A stretch of DNA of 64,000 nt from Globisporangium splendens (GCA_006386115.1 VFIW01000014.1:632322-696321), one strand, 5' to 3'; counted from the first letter of the stretch, positions 18,218 to 29,335 are shown. Numbers and translations are program-made. Notes: generated by a model from the sequence alone, not told the origin.

Positions 18218-19622
18218 ATGTGTCGAGGGGCAGTGGCGCAATGGCGAAGCGGCTCGCGCCAACTGCTGCTTCTGCTGCTGCTGATCGCGAGCAACGTCCG
18301 CAAAGCGCTCGGCAGCGCGTACGAGAGCAGCACCTCGCCCTCCAAACGTACGTGCTATGTAGCGTTTTGACGCGCATGTGGGGTGCAAACTGCGCGTGCT
18401 TAACGGGCGTGTGTCCCTTGGTTCTTCTCGATGCTTCTCTATGACTCGGCTTGGTTTTTCTTCATGTGTGCCTTTGCAGAGAATTCAGATAAGCAAAAGA
18501 TCGAGATCCGCGTGCAGGACTTCTCGTTCTCTGGTACGTGCAAATTTATATGCGTTGCTGCGTGAAGGTTGCTGTATTCAATGGAATGACGACTAAATCG
18601 TTCTAGTAGAGGGTCCAAAAGAGCACCAAGTGATCGAAATTGAGGCGCGCGATATGACGGGCTCCGAGATATACAACGCGATCCTAGGTACAGTATTTGT
18701 GTATATTGCGCACAGAATGTATGATAATTGCTGGCTGGTTGCTTGAAAGGCTTTGTGATGCTGTTTTATGTGGGAAGCCATGTCTATGGAGAAAGATAAC
18801 GCGAATGAGGACGTGATCGCGGACGAAGAACAAGAGCCGAACGATCAGTTGTCGAATCAGGATGCGCTGCTGCTGGTGTTTGTCATCCTGTGCGCAGCAA
18901 GGCTCCTGCTCTTCATGGCTACATCGATTTGGAAGCTGCTGCGACAAGTTGCTGGGTTGAAAGATTCTGACCTGGTCGAAGAGAGCAACGAAGTTATACG
19001 AGCGGAGATGAGTGCGAAGCAGACTGCTGTGATCCGGCTATGCCATCTGCAGTTCCTCGTGCTTGCTGAGAAGCTAAAGCAAGAGCTCAGTGGGTCCCAT
19101 GCTGCATCGGGCGATGAAGAAGTCGTGGGGCAGATGATCGCTTCGCTTCCAGCGAGTCAGCTCAACAAAGAAAACGTGCGTCTGAGCGACATTTTGCAGA
19201 TTCTAGAGCAGATCCCACTGAAAGAGCACGGTTTGTCCAATGTCACCATCGAAGAACAAATGGCTGCGATCCATGACGATCTTGAGGAGAACGATCTCGA
19301 CATCGTAGGTGCCTGGACACGTCTTCAAGCGCTTTATTCGTCGTTCCAAGCGATCCAAGTGGCAATACGAAAGCGCGCAAAGCAACGAGCCCAACGACCG
19401 CAGTCAGTAGCGGAAACCGCGAGGGAGCGATCGTACACAGAGGATGTGTTGGGCGAACTGAGCAAAGTGACGCATACGCTCCCGCAGGGGTTCACTGCGG
19501 ACATGTTCGCCTCGCTCGGCCACGCGATTCAGCAGCAGCAGCAAGAACAGACGTCCATGTCGCGTCGAATAGCACGGTACCCCTCGAACGTCAGCGATAC
19601 CGAGCAAAAGAAGAATGACTAA
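18218..19622 (+). CDS. Secretory/membrane protein with symmetric mini-exons (paralogue A)
   Basis: Hand-built model of four exons: 18218-18347, 18480-18533, 18607-18687, 18778-19622; 369 aa. All three introns are phase 1, so internal exons of 54 and 81 nt are symmetric cassettes. Exon 1 encodes a signal peptide (an RQLLLLLLLIA core). The mini-exons encode EIRVQDFSFS and a VIEIEARDMTGSE block, both closely matched in the neighbouring gene at 20189. The last exon gives an acidic stretch, one membrane helix (about 118-138) and a helical domain containing AVIRLCHLQF. Donors are GTACGT-like. The acceptor of exon 3 is a TAGTAG tandem (18604-18609) that could add or drop one codon. The acceptor before 18778 is weak; 18796 is an in-frame alternative. 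Compared with paralogue B it lacks the coiled-coil and polytopic C-terminus. No known family is recognised. Confidence 0.65.
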
Positions 19623-20188
19623 CTTGCATACTGCAGACATGGATGAGGGACAGATGCAATGAAAATGTACTTCCATTCCAAATACCCCAAGCAACAAAGA
19701 GCGATGCATGCAAACTGATACAGCGCAGCAGCAAATGATCATGTGGACGCTGCTGCTTTCCCATGCAGCTCTGCAGTCCACATACAAAACTAACGAATAC
19801 ATAAAATGACGCGTAGAACAGAACGCTTGGCGCCATTGTTGTGTGGGGATGTGGTTGAATTGTACAGTACGTGTTTCAACCCATTTGGTGTCAACTGGTT
19901 CACTCATGTCACTATTTGTGTTTTGTTGTAGACTTTCTTGGAAATTCGTAATTTTGCTTCTGATTGGTTTTATTCGTTCAGAGACTCATTTAGCCAATTT
20001 TTTGTGTGAGTTTTTCCACAGCATCGGGCATTATTAGTTTTGCGAGGCCCCATAATGCAAAGAAAATTGGGACGCTGCCCTACATTTGCTCTACTTTAGG
20101 ACACTGAAGCATTCATTCAAAGAGAACCTCAAACCCAATCTACAGCAGAAGCAACCAACCTATAAACCCACTCGGGTGAAGAAACACA
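19623..20188. other. Spacer between mini-exon paralogues
   Basis: About 570 bp, AT-richer than the genes. It holds the 3' flank of paralogue A and the promoter of paralogue B. No gene or repeat is evident. Confidence 0.45.
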
Positions 20189-23100
20189 ATGGAAAGAGTT
20201 TTGAAAGACTCTAGACACCACAGACCAGCGACAGAGACCAGGAAGATGAGCATGACGACACCTTCGACTCCAGCTTCGACTCCATCCGTCGAGCGCGCAG
20301 CGCTGCCAGTGGCGCAGTCACGTGGCGTCGTGCGCGCGCTGCTTCTCGCGCTTCTCGTGCTCGTCGCGGTCGCAGCGACTGGGTTGGCAGAGGCCGCTGA
20401 AGGTGTGTTTTCTTTTTTCTTTAATGGGACGAAGTATTGTGTGGTGTCGTGTGTGGCTTATCCAATGCGGCGCTGTGTACCTGTGCGTGTATGCTGTTGC
20501 TAGAAGTGGAGATCCGCGTGGACGATTTCTCGTTTTCAGGTACGCATGGGGCATTCATTGCATGACACTGCAAGTGGACGATCGATTGACTCACGTCTTC
20601 CATTTGTATGCGGAACAGACGGACTGGAAGAGAATCCGATGATTGCTATCGAAGTGGAGGATATCAAAGGCTCCGAATTACTGAAAACCGCGCACGTACC
20701 AGGTACGCATTCGCTTGATAATGCTGTTTGACAACCTAGCTGCCGTACTGACCGTTTGTGGTCATGATGACAATGTGTCTGCAGCATGTGTTGATGTAGC
20801 TGCAGACAAAATACCGCGGACATCTCAGTCACAAATTCGATTGGAAGCTCCAGGTACGGAATACTGCATCAATGCGCTTCGTATGAACCAGCTGCGCTAT
20901 CACATCTTTTGTCGTGACACTTTCTCTTGCGTTGGTGTGTCTAAACACTCATCCACTTGCTGCTCTCAACTCTCGATTATCATATCCTCTACACATTTTT
21001 TAGAACCTGTTCGCACGGAGAGCTATCGTGAGTTCCAGAGACGAAATGAGGTATCAAAGCACCAAGGACATGGCGGCAAGAAGAAGAAGGTATCACCTCC
21101 TCCGCCGTTTGAGACTGTGCGCGATAACCCGTACTTGGCGCTGGAGCTCTCGACGCAGGAACAGACCATGGTGATCGTCGTCGTGGTGTGCGGTCTCTGC
21201 CTCGTGGCGCTCATCGTCGTTTCGACTGTGAACCTCGTGCAGTTCGTGTGGCACTACGTCCAGGAACAGCGCACGCTGCGGCGATTGTTCGTCGACTATG
21301 ATATGAGCCAACTGGCGAGCGCCATCAGCAAATACCCAGCGACGTCGTCACTACTGATCCGTCAGGTCGCGGTGGTACGACTTCGGCATCTCCAGTTTGT
21401 TGATGGAGCAACGGAATTGGTGGCGAAACTCCAGCATCTCAGCTTTGACGCGAACACCCTCGAGCTCACAGGCGTCCCCAACGGAGTCGGGACGAAAAGG
21501 GAGACGACGTTGCTTGAGCTATTCGACACGCTCGAGCACATTCGCTGTACTGGCGACCAAGTGGTGATGGAGATGATGCATGTCAGCGTCCCGTTACGGT
21601 GGAAACGGTACGTGGACACGTCGCTGTGGCTGGCAAAGCACGACGAGTGGATCCAACGATTGCATGCTGAGGCCGTCAAGGTCCAGCAGCTCTCAACGTG
21701 TGTTTCCGACACGCTGATGAGCAAGTTGCAGACAGGCGAAGCCATCGAAAAAGCCACATTTGTGCATTTGCTCTCGGCGCTTCGCCAAAGCTCCACGACG
21801 GCATCGACGATCATGTCCAGCGACGATACCTCGAAGAGCTCCGCCTCGTCGAGTACGTCTTCCAGTCGGAATGGATTCTCAGCGAGTCGGGATGAGTACA
21901 GTTTCTTCGTGAAGGCGTTTGACGAGATCAACGAACAGCACCAAGTGAAGCGAGAGCTGCATGCAGCCATGCTCAGTTACGAGCGCTCGGTAAAAACAAC
22001 GCGAACAACAAAGCCGGACGGTTCGGAGTCACCAGACAGTGTCGCTGACCTTCCTGAACATGACCACAACAAGGAGTTATTGGCACGCAAACTGGAAAAG
22101 TTCGTCGATCGCGCCGAGAGCTTGGGCGTGACCCACTTTGAGGAAGTCGAGCGAGCCCAGTACGCTCTCGAGAACACGCGGCGCGAGAATTTCTGTGCTG
22201 CGATCTTCAACAACGACGCCAAGGTGCTGGAGAACGTCGAGTCGCTCGCGTTGAACTTCGTCACGATGGGTGCCGACCGCAAGGATGCCGTGCTGAAAGC
22301 CGGCGAGATCCTCGCGAACCGGTCGAACACGATGCTGCTCGTGAACAGTCTCCGCGGCATGTTCGATGAGCTCCGCAAGCAGGAGATGATCAAGATGAAC
22401 GAACGGCGGAAGCGCGATGCAGCCAAGCAGATCGACAAACGCGAGCGCATGAGCGAAAAGTTTCGACTGAAGCAGCAACTCGTTGTCGAGAAGCTGGAGT
22501 TAAAGCGCCAGGCGCAGCAGCAACACGAGGAAAACGAGCGCTTGAGGCGAGAGGCAGCAGAGACCGAAGCATGGCGGAAGCAAATGAAAGCCGCGAGGAA
22601 ACAGTTTGTGTGGATGGTGACCAAAGTCGATCTGCTGATCGTGCTGCTGGTGATGGCGCTCGCGTTCTTCGAGAGTCTGCGTCAGCTCGCGTTCATCAAG
22701 CCCATGTGCCCACCGGGGGACAGGCAGTACTCGGGTATGCTCTCCTCGATGTTCGGTGCCACGAATTCGTTGGCCGTGCTCGGGTGTCAGGTCGCGTACG
22801 GCGCGAAGATGGCCGCGATCCTGCTGGTGCTAGCGTTCGCGTTCTTTCTGTTGGCGCAGCTCAACCTCCTCGTGGTCGTTCTCCCCGCGCTCCTGGCTGC
22901 GGTGCTCTACCACGTGCGAGCCGAGTGGATGAACATGCTCTTCCGGATGCCGCTTCTCGCGGTGATCTACGGCTTCAACTCGACGTGTCTGTATCTGCTG
23001 AACCGGTCAGGTGAGGAAGGCAAGCACGTGACCACCACGAAAATGCGCGCGCTGCTCGCGTATTTCGTGTTCTCGCTGGCGTCGGTGATCCTGAGTGGAC

Positions 23101-23219
23101 TGATTGGGATCGGCATCGCGTGTGATGATCCGCAGCAATGCGCATCTACCGCGGTGGCGTTCGCTGGACCAGTACTCAGCAGCCTCGTCGAGGTCGCAAG
23201 GGAAGCGTACGGAATGTAA
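20189..23219 (+). CDS. Large membrane protein with symmetric mini-exons (paralogue B)
   Basis: Five-exon model: 20189-20402, 20504-20539, 20619-20702, 20806-20853, 21004-23219; 865 aa, all four introns phase 1. Exon 1 encodes a hydrophobic signal or anchor (ALLLALLVLVAVAATG). Exons 2-4 are only 36, 84 and 48 nt and encode EIRVDDFSFS, an IAIEVEDIKGSELL block and a short linker. The last exon encodes a Pro/Lys stretch, a membrane helix (about 182-210), a helical region with VVRLRHLQF, a highly charged coiled coil, then four or five membrane helices near the C-terminus. Exon 4 may instead begin at 20785 (a second CAG acceptor), adding seven in-frame codons. The N-terminal half is homologous to paralogue A, directly upstream and co-oriented. 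The mini-exon segment would lie on the luminal or outer side. The family is not recognised; no function is assigned. Confidence 0.68.
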
Positions 23220-23423
23220 CGAGGACTAGGAACAAGACGACGTGGCGGTGCGTGTGTGGATGGATGGGGTAATTTAACATGGAGAGAGAGGTTCCTTCAG
23301 CATATGGATTAAGGATTTGTGCTTGATGTGATACTTTTTTGTGTGGCGATGACTGCGTGCAGGCAAAAAGAGAGAGAGAAGCGGATAGAGAGAAAAAGAA
23401 AGATGTCGCCAGCATCTTTTAGC

Positions 23424-24951
23424 TCAGGTGAAGATGACGCAGAGCGCGGCGGCGATGGTGCCGGCGGCGGCAGCGATGCCCACGCAGACAACGGCCGGGA
23501 GCGATTCGTCCCCGTCCTGTGCATCCTGGTCTTCCGCAGGGTTCACGTCGTCATCAATCTGTTTGATCTGCTGCTTGATGACCGCGGCGGCATCGGCGGC
23601 GCTGCTCGCCACGAGTTTGTCGTCGCGCTTCTTTCGTCGGCGCATGGCGGATTTCGATGTGCTCTTACTGCTGTTATTGTTGACGGCACTCCTCTTCTGG
23701 GGCGATGGGGTCTTGGTCACGTGCACCTCGGCGGCAGTGAGTGGTGGCAGCGTCGGCGGTGCGGTCTTCGTCACAGATCCAACGACTGCAGGTGGAGCCT
23801 CAGGTTGTCGACTTGTGTCTTCGCCGGATTCTTCATCCTCGGTATCGCTTTCCAATGAAGTCTGGAGATCCATGTATTGCTGCATAGTCACCATCAAAAG
23901 CAAACGTACTTTAGTATTGTGGCGTGTACGGCGTTGAACTGGGGATTCCTCTTTGCTTACCTCTGGGCCATGGCGGAAAATGTGGTCCGAGTGGTGCAGC
24001 AAAGTGGTCACAAAGCACGTGCCGAGCTCCACTGGCAAGTGTATACTCGCACTATGTCGGGTGCTGGTCTTGTCCTCCGTAGCATCGATCTGAATGATCG
24101 CAGAGTGGTGGCGACTCACGATCTTTGCGAGCGTCTGCAGCGTTTAAATATTCACAAAAAGCGCAGGCGTTCAGCCAATGACAACCATCCGTCGATTGAT
24201 GTGTGTGTGAAGCCATATTTATACAGAAACGCACCATTGTGGATGGATCGTAGGCTGCGACCCATTTCCAGAGCGTCGTGAGCGCATCAAGGCACTCACG
24301 CTGCTCGATCGTGAGGGAATCAATCGCGTTCACAATCGGATACAACATCCGCAGCGCGACCTGCTGCTTGCTGGTCTCCTGCGCGAGGTACTCGAGCGTC
24401 GACGTCAGCATGCCAAACGGTTCACATTTCACGATCGGCGACTGCAACTGTGTCAAGTACGACGACAAGAGCGCCACGAGCGTCGTGCATTGGCTCTTGG
24501 CGGCCACATCCTGGCCGCGAAAGAGCTTCTTGATCGCGAGAAACATGCGCTTCTCGTGCACGACTCCGTCGAACTGGTTGCTCGCGACGTCGCTCTTGAC
24601 AAACGCGAGCAGCAGCGCGTGCAGCTCACGCTCCAGTTTGCTGGCGCGCTCGAGCAACGACGACTCGGTGTCGACCACCTGCACGAGCAAGTCATCGACC
24701 AGGAACGGATTCTGCGAAAGGTAAACGTACAAATACAGTGCGAGCACGCGGATGAGGTGCAGCAGGATGTAGCTGCGCTCGTCGTCGTCGCCGCCGCTGT
24801 TGTCATTCTCATCAATGCGATCCGCAAACGCTGCGACTGGTGCCGAGCGGTCGAGTCCCACTTTGCATTCTGAAGCAGCAGCTCCAGGTGTACCTGCAGA
24901 GAGCATGGCGACGGCTTTCAGCGGCTGCTGCTTCTCGTTGTTGCTACGCAT
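23424..24951 (-). CDS. Tail-anchored helical protein of unknown function
   Basis: Three-exon minus-strand model: 24235-24951, 23961-24089, 23424-23879, all introns phase 0; 433 aa. Splice evidence is good: donors GTGCGT and GTAAGC, acceptors TTCAG and ATGCAG, and the frame is kept through all three exons. The N-terminal two thirds is alpha-helical, beginning with a long Leu/Tyr-rich helix (ALYLYVYLSQNPFLVDDLL) and a heptad-like ERASKLERELHALLL segment. The middle is low-complexity acidic and Pro-rich. A basic cluster (MRRRKKRDDK) and an acidic stretch precede one C-terminal hydrophobic helix of about 20 residues ending at the stop, which is tail-anchor topology. It faces paralogue B tail to tail with a 204-bp gap. 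CCAAT motifs lie about 300-375 bp upstream of the ATG. No family is recognised. Confidence 0.6.
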
Positions 24952-26208
24952 CGATCGATCGATGACAAAGCTTCACGCTGGACTCGTGGCTGAGATGGGG
25001 GTGTCCCGGCGTTTCGCTGCGTGGGACGAGATGACACGCGCGTCGCGCGCTGCAAAGTCCGCAATGGATGGGCGGTACCAGCGCACGGATGAGAGCAAGC
25101 TGAGGAGCAGGAGCAGGAGAGTGCGAGCCAATGAGTTTCACTCACTCACGCACTCACGCAGACTAATAGTAGAAGTCGCGCTGCTGCAGCTTTTTTAGCG
25201 CCACACAAGTGAGCCGCAAGTCTAGGAGTGGAGACCAAAAGAGCTCCGACCAATCAGTCGCGCTGGCTGATTGGCGAGCGCAACCCTATTCGCTGGTCGC
25301 CTGATACACAAGACAATCCACCCAATCAGAGCGCAGGAGACGCAATTCGGACCGCTAATTGTAGGCGATGAACCTGTCGCAGACCCGCGAATTAGATGAG
25401 CCATATTAGGGGCTAAAAATGGGGTGCAACAACAAAAGGGTGGTTACGCACTGATGACGCGATTTGGGTCCTGGGCATCAATATGGGACGTTTGTCTTTG
25501 TCTCCGAGTTTTGCGCTTTGCGCTTTGCGACGCTGCGAAAGCGTCTCTGGGGGTTTGTTTCTCGTAGTGAGAGCACCAGTGAACGCGTTCGTTCGCGCTC
25601 TTTACTGAGCGAGTGAGGCTCACCTGCTCACAAGACAGCCCAGGTCTGCGGCTAAGACGTTGCGGCACACTTTGATGCATTGGAATTTGGTCTCAAAGTC
25701 CATGGTGCTGCTGTGATTCGCTATCGCCAACAGCCTACGTTAGCAAAGTGACGACGTGCTGAGACAGAAGCTGAAGTGCAACAGATGCCGGCGCTTGATT
25801 GTGTGAGGGACGTATACTGCAGCGGCAGTGATTATTCTAGTGCTAGAATCACAGGATATGCTCGAGCAAGCACGGGTGACTACATCTTACGAAGGATGCT
25901 GAAGTTGCCACTGCCGTGTCCAAGGAATGAGGACATCCACTACGAGATGACCGCCATCCGGCAAGTGATTGCTGCATCGTGGCGTCTCAGTGCATACGCA
26001 CCTTGTCAGAAGTACTGTACGCAGTTGAAGCTGGAGTCTCTCTGTCCTGCTCATGCTTCTCACGCATCTGCTGCTGATTTTCTGTGTTTGTAATCTCGTT
26101 TTGCCGTTCAGGAAGGCGCTTCGGTTGGTTGAGAAGCCGCTTCAACGAAGTCAGGTTCCTGGGTTTCAGTCGTTCAGTATGGACCATTCAACGGAGACCG
26201 ACCTGTTT
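24952..26208. other. Intergenic region with CCAAT motifs
   Basis: About 1.25 kb between the promoter side of the tail-anchored gene and the 3' end of the START-FYVE gene. It contains three CCAAT/ATTGG words at 25250-25326. Open frames such as 25776-26093 have no domain or splice support. No repeat is seen. Confidence 0.45.
25250..25326. promoter_or_regulatory. Cluster of three CCAAT-type motifs
   Basis: CCAATCAG at 25250, ATTGG (inverted CCAAT) at 25270-25274 and CCAATCAG at 25322 lie within 77 bp, about 300-375 bp upstream of the ATG at 24951 on the minus strand. Clustered NF-Y-type boxes with the extended CCAATCAG core are a plausible upstream promoter element. Confidence 0.4.
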
Positions 26209-27477
26209 CTACACGAAGAAGCTCCTTTCCGACGTGATGCTCGAGGACAGAGAGCTCGTACCGATTTCGGAGTCCGCCCGTCCGCCGAGAAAGAACACGT
26301 CGTCAAAGGTCGCGCGGAGCTCGCCGACCTCGTCCGCCGCAACCTCAACGGCACTTGTCGCGATAATCTGCTGCACGCAGCGCACGCAGAACGAGACTTT
26401 ATTTTGCGTCACCGCGTTGTGTCTCTGCGACGACATGAAGTTGAGTTTGTGGGTCTCGCAGCAATTTGAACAGATCTGCTCCAGGCACACGGCGCAGCAT
26501 CTTTTCCTGGCGCCTTTCTTGAGCGTGAATGACGACGAACTGAGCTGCTGCTCGCAGATTCTACACTGCGCTGCGTCGGTCGCCACCACGGGCTGGACCG
26601 ACTGCTTCGCGCGACGCAGCTGCCACATGAGCTTCTTCATCTGCGCACAGTACACGTTCCGCTCGACGGCGACGAGCGCCTCGGCGGTCGCGATCACACA
26701 CACGGTCGGGTGTACGTCTCCTAATGGATTTAGCATGCCGCGCATGAACACGTCGACGATCTCTGGGGTCTTCTGGTGGTAGAGATAGCAGAACGACACG
26801 TTGGCGCGCACGACCTGGTATTCGTCGACGAGTTCCTGGACTCCAGGTAGCTCGACCGAGTGCAGCAGCTGGTACCCGATCCGCTCGCCAGTCTTGGTGA
26901 TCGCGATGCCCGTGGACTCCAAGTAGACCACGTCGCGCAGCCGCACCACTGGGGTCATGATCAACGGGTTGCGCTTCAGCAACCAGCGCAGCGTGAGCGA
27001 CCGGAGCGGATCGACGACGCTCGGCGCGATCAGCGTCGCGAGCACTGTGCCGTCCAGGAACCCGTCCTCGGTGTACACAGACTTGATGCGCATCGACTCG
27101 GTCGTCGGGTTGAGCACGCCGTACATGACGTCGTCGAGGCTACCGACAAGCGTGCCCACACCCATGAGCACAGGCACCGTGTCGCCATAACGGACACCGT
27201 CGGTCTGGCGGTACGCCACAGTGGCTTCGTCGTGATCTCCGTCACCAATCCTACTCGGCGTGTGCGACGCGCGCTCCTTGTATACTTTGATGTCCTGACG
27301 CTGCTTGACCTTTTTCCACCGCTGGAGATCGACGACGCCGCCACGAGCGACCTGGTGATCTTGGTATTGGCCGAGTGTTTTCTCCACGAGCAGACTCGAG
27401 AGCGCCTCGATCTCGGCGATGTCGGCGGCCGGGAGCTCGAGCGTCGGGAACGTGTTGGCTGGCAATGGGAACTTCAT
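26209..27477 (-). CDS. START-like / FYVE-type zinc-finger protein
   Basis: A 422-aa single-exon protein of the START-FYVE group that is greatly expanded in oomycetes. Residues about 45-275 resemble a START lipid-binding fold (an IKVYKERASHTPSR-type opening, then a GTLVGSLDDVMYGVL segment). Residues about 300-375 form a Cys-rich finger with the paired pattern CxxC ... CCxxC ... CxxCC ... CxxC, able to bind two zinc ions. The finger lacks the basic RRHHCR-type motif that binds PI3P in canonical FYVE domains (KKGARKRCC is in its place), so it is FYVE-like and phosphoinositide binding is uncertain. The Ser-rich C-terminus is short. Inferred role: a membrane-associated lipid sensor or adaptor. The start is the only reasonable ATG. 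Confidence 0.8.
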   Translation of the reverse strand: MKFPLPANTFPTLELPAADIAEIEALSSLLVEKTLGQYQDHQVARGGVVDLQRWKKVKQRQDIKVYKERASHTPSRIGDGDHDEATVAYRQTDGVRYGDTVPVLMGVGTLVGSLDDVMYGVLNPTTESMRIKSVYTEDGFLDGTVLATLIAPSVVDPLRSLTLRWLLKRNPLIMTPVVRLRDVVYLESTGIAITKTGERIGYQLLHSVELPGVQELVDEYQVVRANVSFCYLYHQKTPEIVDVFMRGMLNPLGDVHPTVCVIATAEALVAVERNVYCAQMKKLMWQLRRAKQSVQPVVATDAAQCRICEQQLSSSSFTLKKGARKRCCAVCLEQICSNCCETHKLNFMSSQRHNAVTQNKVSFCVRCVQQIIATSAVEVAADEVGELRATFDDVFFLGGRADSEIGTSSLSSSITSERSFFV

Positions 27478-28247
27478 CGCCGAGCTGCTTTGTCGTCCGT
27501 GCTATTTCTGCATGTGACGGTCAGAAAATAAAAGTTGTTTTGACGATCGCAGCGACCAGTTGACCAAGTGTGTCTTTCGGAGAGCTGCGCTCGTGTTCTT
27601 TTCCAGGCAGAAGAGCCGAGCCTCGAGCATAGCTGGATGAGTGCGTTCCGCCACTGCGGGCAACCGAGGCATCTGGGATGTGCAACTTGACGTAGGTACC
27701 CTCTGGTTCTCGCGGGACGGAGGAACAATTGCACATGACGAGGTCGGCCACGCAACGCAGGCGCAATCAGCCGATGCGGAGTGGCAGCAAGGGCATGCAC
27801 AGCAGCCTCCGTTCGCACGCATGTGCCACAATGGATGGTCTCTGTTCAGCAAGCACAAGCACTGGTTTAGGTTAGACGATGCTATCACGTAAATCATTGC
27901 AAATATGGACACGCATGGAATGTGCGCGAATCATCTCGACACTAGACTACTGAATTAAGATTGAAAATGTGATTGCACTTTTTATTTGATCTGCTTTTCT
28001 GTGACCAGTCTCTGAATCATACCTTCCATTCCCAGTATCAGTACACGAATCACTTCGTTGAGCACACACTGATACAATCGTACTGGGTTAAGTAACAAAA
28101 TTGAAAAGACAGAACGTGCAACCACCTCTCCATGTGCGATCCCGACGGAATCATCGCTTATCAATTCGTTGCCCTTGGCCGTTCTCTCCCATTGCCAATC
28201 GCTCGCGAGTTCTATTGCGCACCACGCGAGATTCTACCAGATAGATA

Positions 28248-28248
<1 letters not shown>
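27478..28248. other. Divergent intergenic region
   Basis: About 770 bp between the divergent START-FYVE (minus) and dehydrogenase 1 (plus) genes. Presumably it holds both promoters. Overlapping minor open frames are not supported. Nothing else is seen until the dinucleotide tract at 28249. Confidence 0.45.

Positions 28249-28279
<31 letters not shown>
28249..28279 (+). repeat. (TG)n(AG)n compound microsatellite
   Basis: A run of about seven TG units passes directly into about nine GA units, ending 9 bp before the ATG at 28289. It therefore lies in the 5' leader or core promoter of the dehydrogenase gene, where length changes could alter expression. Confidence 0.7.
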
Positions 28280-28288
28280 CCTGCAGCG

Positions 28289-29335
28289 ATGGACACACTC
28301 CTGGCGATGAAGCAGCGCAGCAACAGCAAGACGCTCTCGAGCGTGCTCTGCCACCCCGCGATCGTCACTGTCGGTGGCATCGCGTTCGCGCTCACGGTCG
28401 CGCCCGCCGCACTCGTGGCCTGGATCGCGCGATGGATGTCCATCCTGTACTTTATCCTCGTGCTCTTGGACGTGCTGCTGACGAAATACCATCTGTGGAA
28501 CTTCCAGCCGACTCAGCCTCAGGCCAAGCGCTATGCGCTCATCACAGGTGCGTCGCTGGGCATCGGCCGCGCCATCGCGTATGAGCTCGCCAATCAGCAG
28601 TACTCGCTCGTGATTGCGTCGCGGACGCTGGAGAACTTGGAGAAAGTGCGCGCCGACATTGAGAAGAATCACCCGTCGGTCCAGGTGCTCGTGTGCGCGT
28701 GCGATCTGTCCACGAGTGAAGGCATTGGCGCATTGCTCGCCTACGTGGCGCAGCACGAACTGGTGATCGACATCCTCGTCAACAACGCTGGCGCGTCGTT
28801 CACAAGCAACTTTATCGACCTCCCAACGAAGAAAGTCGAGGAGCTCGTGACGCTGGACGTTGTGGCTATGACGCAACTGACTCACGGCATCGCACCGCAG
28901 ATGGTGAAGCGCGGCGTCGGGCGGATCCTGAACCTCGCCTCCGTGTCCTCGTCCGTCTCGATTCCGACTGCAGCGCTCTACGGTAGCTCCAAGGCATTCA
29001 TGCTCAACTTCAGCCAAGCCGTCAACTACGAACTGCGCTCCACGGGTGTGACCGTCACGTGCTTTTGCCCAGGCGGTGTGCTCACCAATTTTGGTGCGAA
29101 TGCGAAGTGTGACAACTCCATCTTCATGACCTTGATGCCAGTCACCGAGGTGAACGAGTGCGCCAAGCTCGCGCTCGAGGCCATGTTCAACGCTGACGGC
29201 TACGCGTACGACACCGTTGGGAACTACGTCAACGCGTTGAATATGCGCAGCATTGTGCCGGCGCGCATAGGGCTCTGGTTTGGCGCACTGGTCATGAACG
29301 AAACGGACAAGGTCTGGAAGATGCTCAAGAGATAA
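28289..29335 (+). CDS. Membrane-anchored short-chain dehydrogenase/reductase 1
   Basis: A 348-aa classical SDR. It has an N-terminal hydrophobic segment of two helices (about 25-65), the NAD(P) Gly motif TGASLGIG (about 85-92), NNAG at about 165, a catalytic Ser in NLASVSSS, and the catalytic pair in YGSSK (Tyr about 231, Lys about 235). Anchor position and motif spelling resemble the 17-beta-HSD12 / very-long-chain 3-oxoacyl-CoA reductase group, which acts in the ER membrane on fatty acyl or sterol substrates; the substrate here is not proven. The protein ends in basic residues (KMLKR). The ATG at 28289 follows the microsatellite; the frame stays open upstream through the repeat, but without an ATG. 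It is one of three clustered paralogues. Confidence 0.87.
   Translation: MDTLLAMKQRSNSKTLSSVLCHPAIVTVGGIAFALTVAPAALVAWIARWMSILYFILVLLDVLLTKYHLWNFQPTQPQAKRYALITGASLGIGRAIAYELANQQYSLVIASRTLENLEKVRADIEKNHPSVQVLVCACDLSTSEGIGALLAYVAQHELVIDILVNNAGASFTSNFIDLPTKKVEELVTLDVVAMTQLTHGIAPQMVKRGVGRILNLASVSSSVSIPTAALYGSSKAFMLNFSQAVNYELRSTGVTVTCFCPGGVLTNFGANAKCDNSIFMTLMPVTEVNECAKLALEAMFNADGYAYDTVGNYVNALNMRSIVPARIGLWFGALVMNETDKVWKMLKR

Noticed and set aside
25776..26093. 105-codon plus-strand frame upstream of the START-FYVE 3' end
   Set aside because: No domain or coding-like composition; overlaps nothing supportive.
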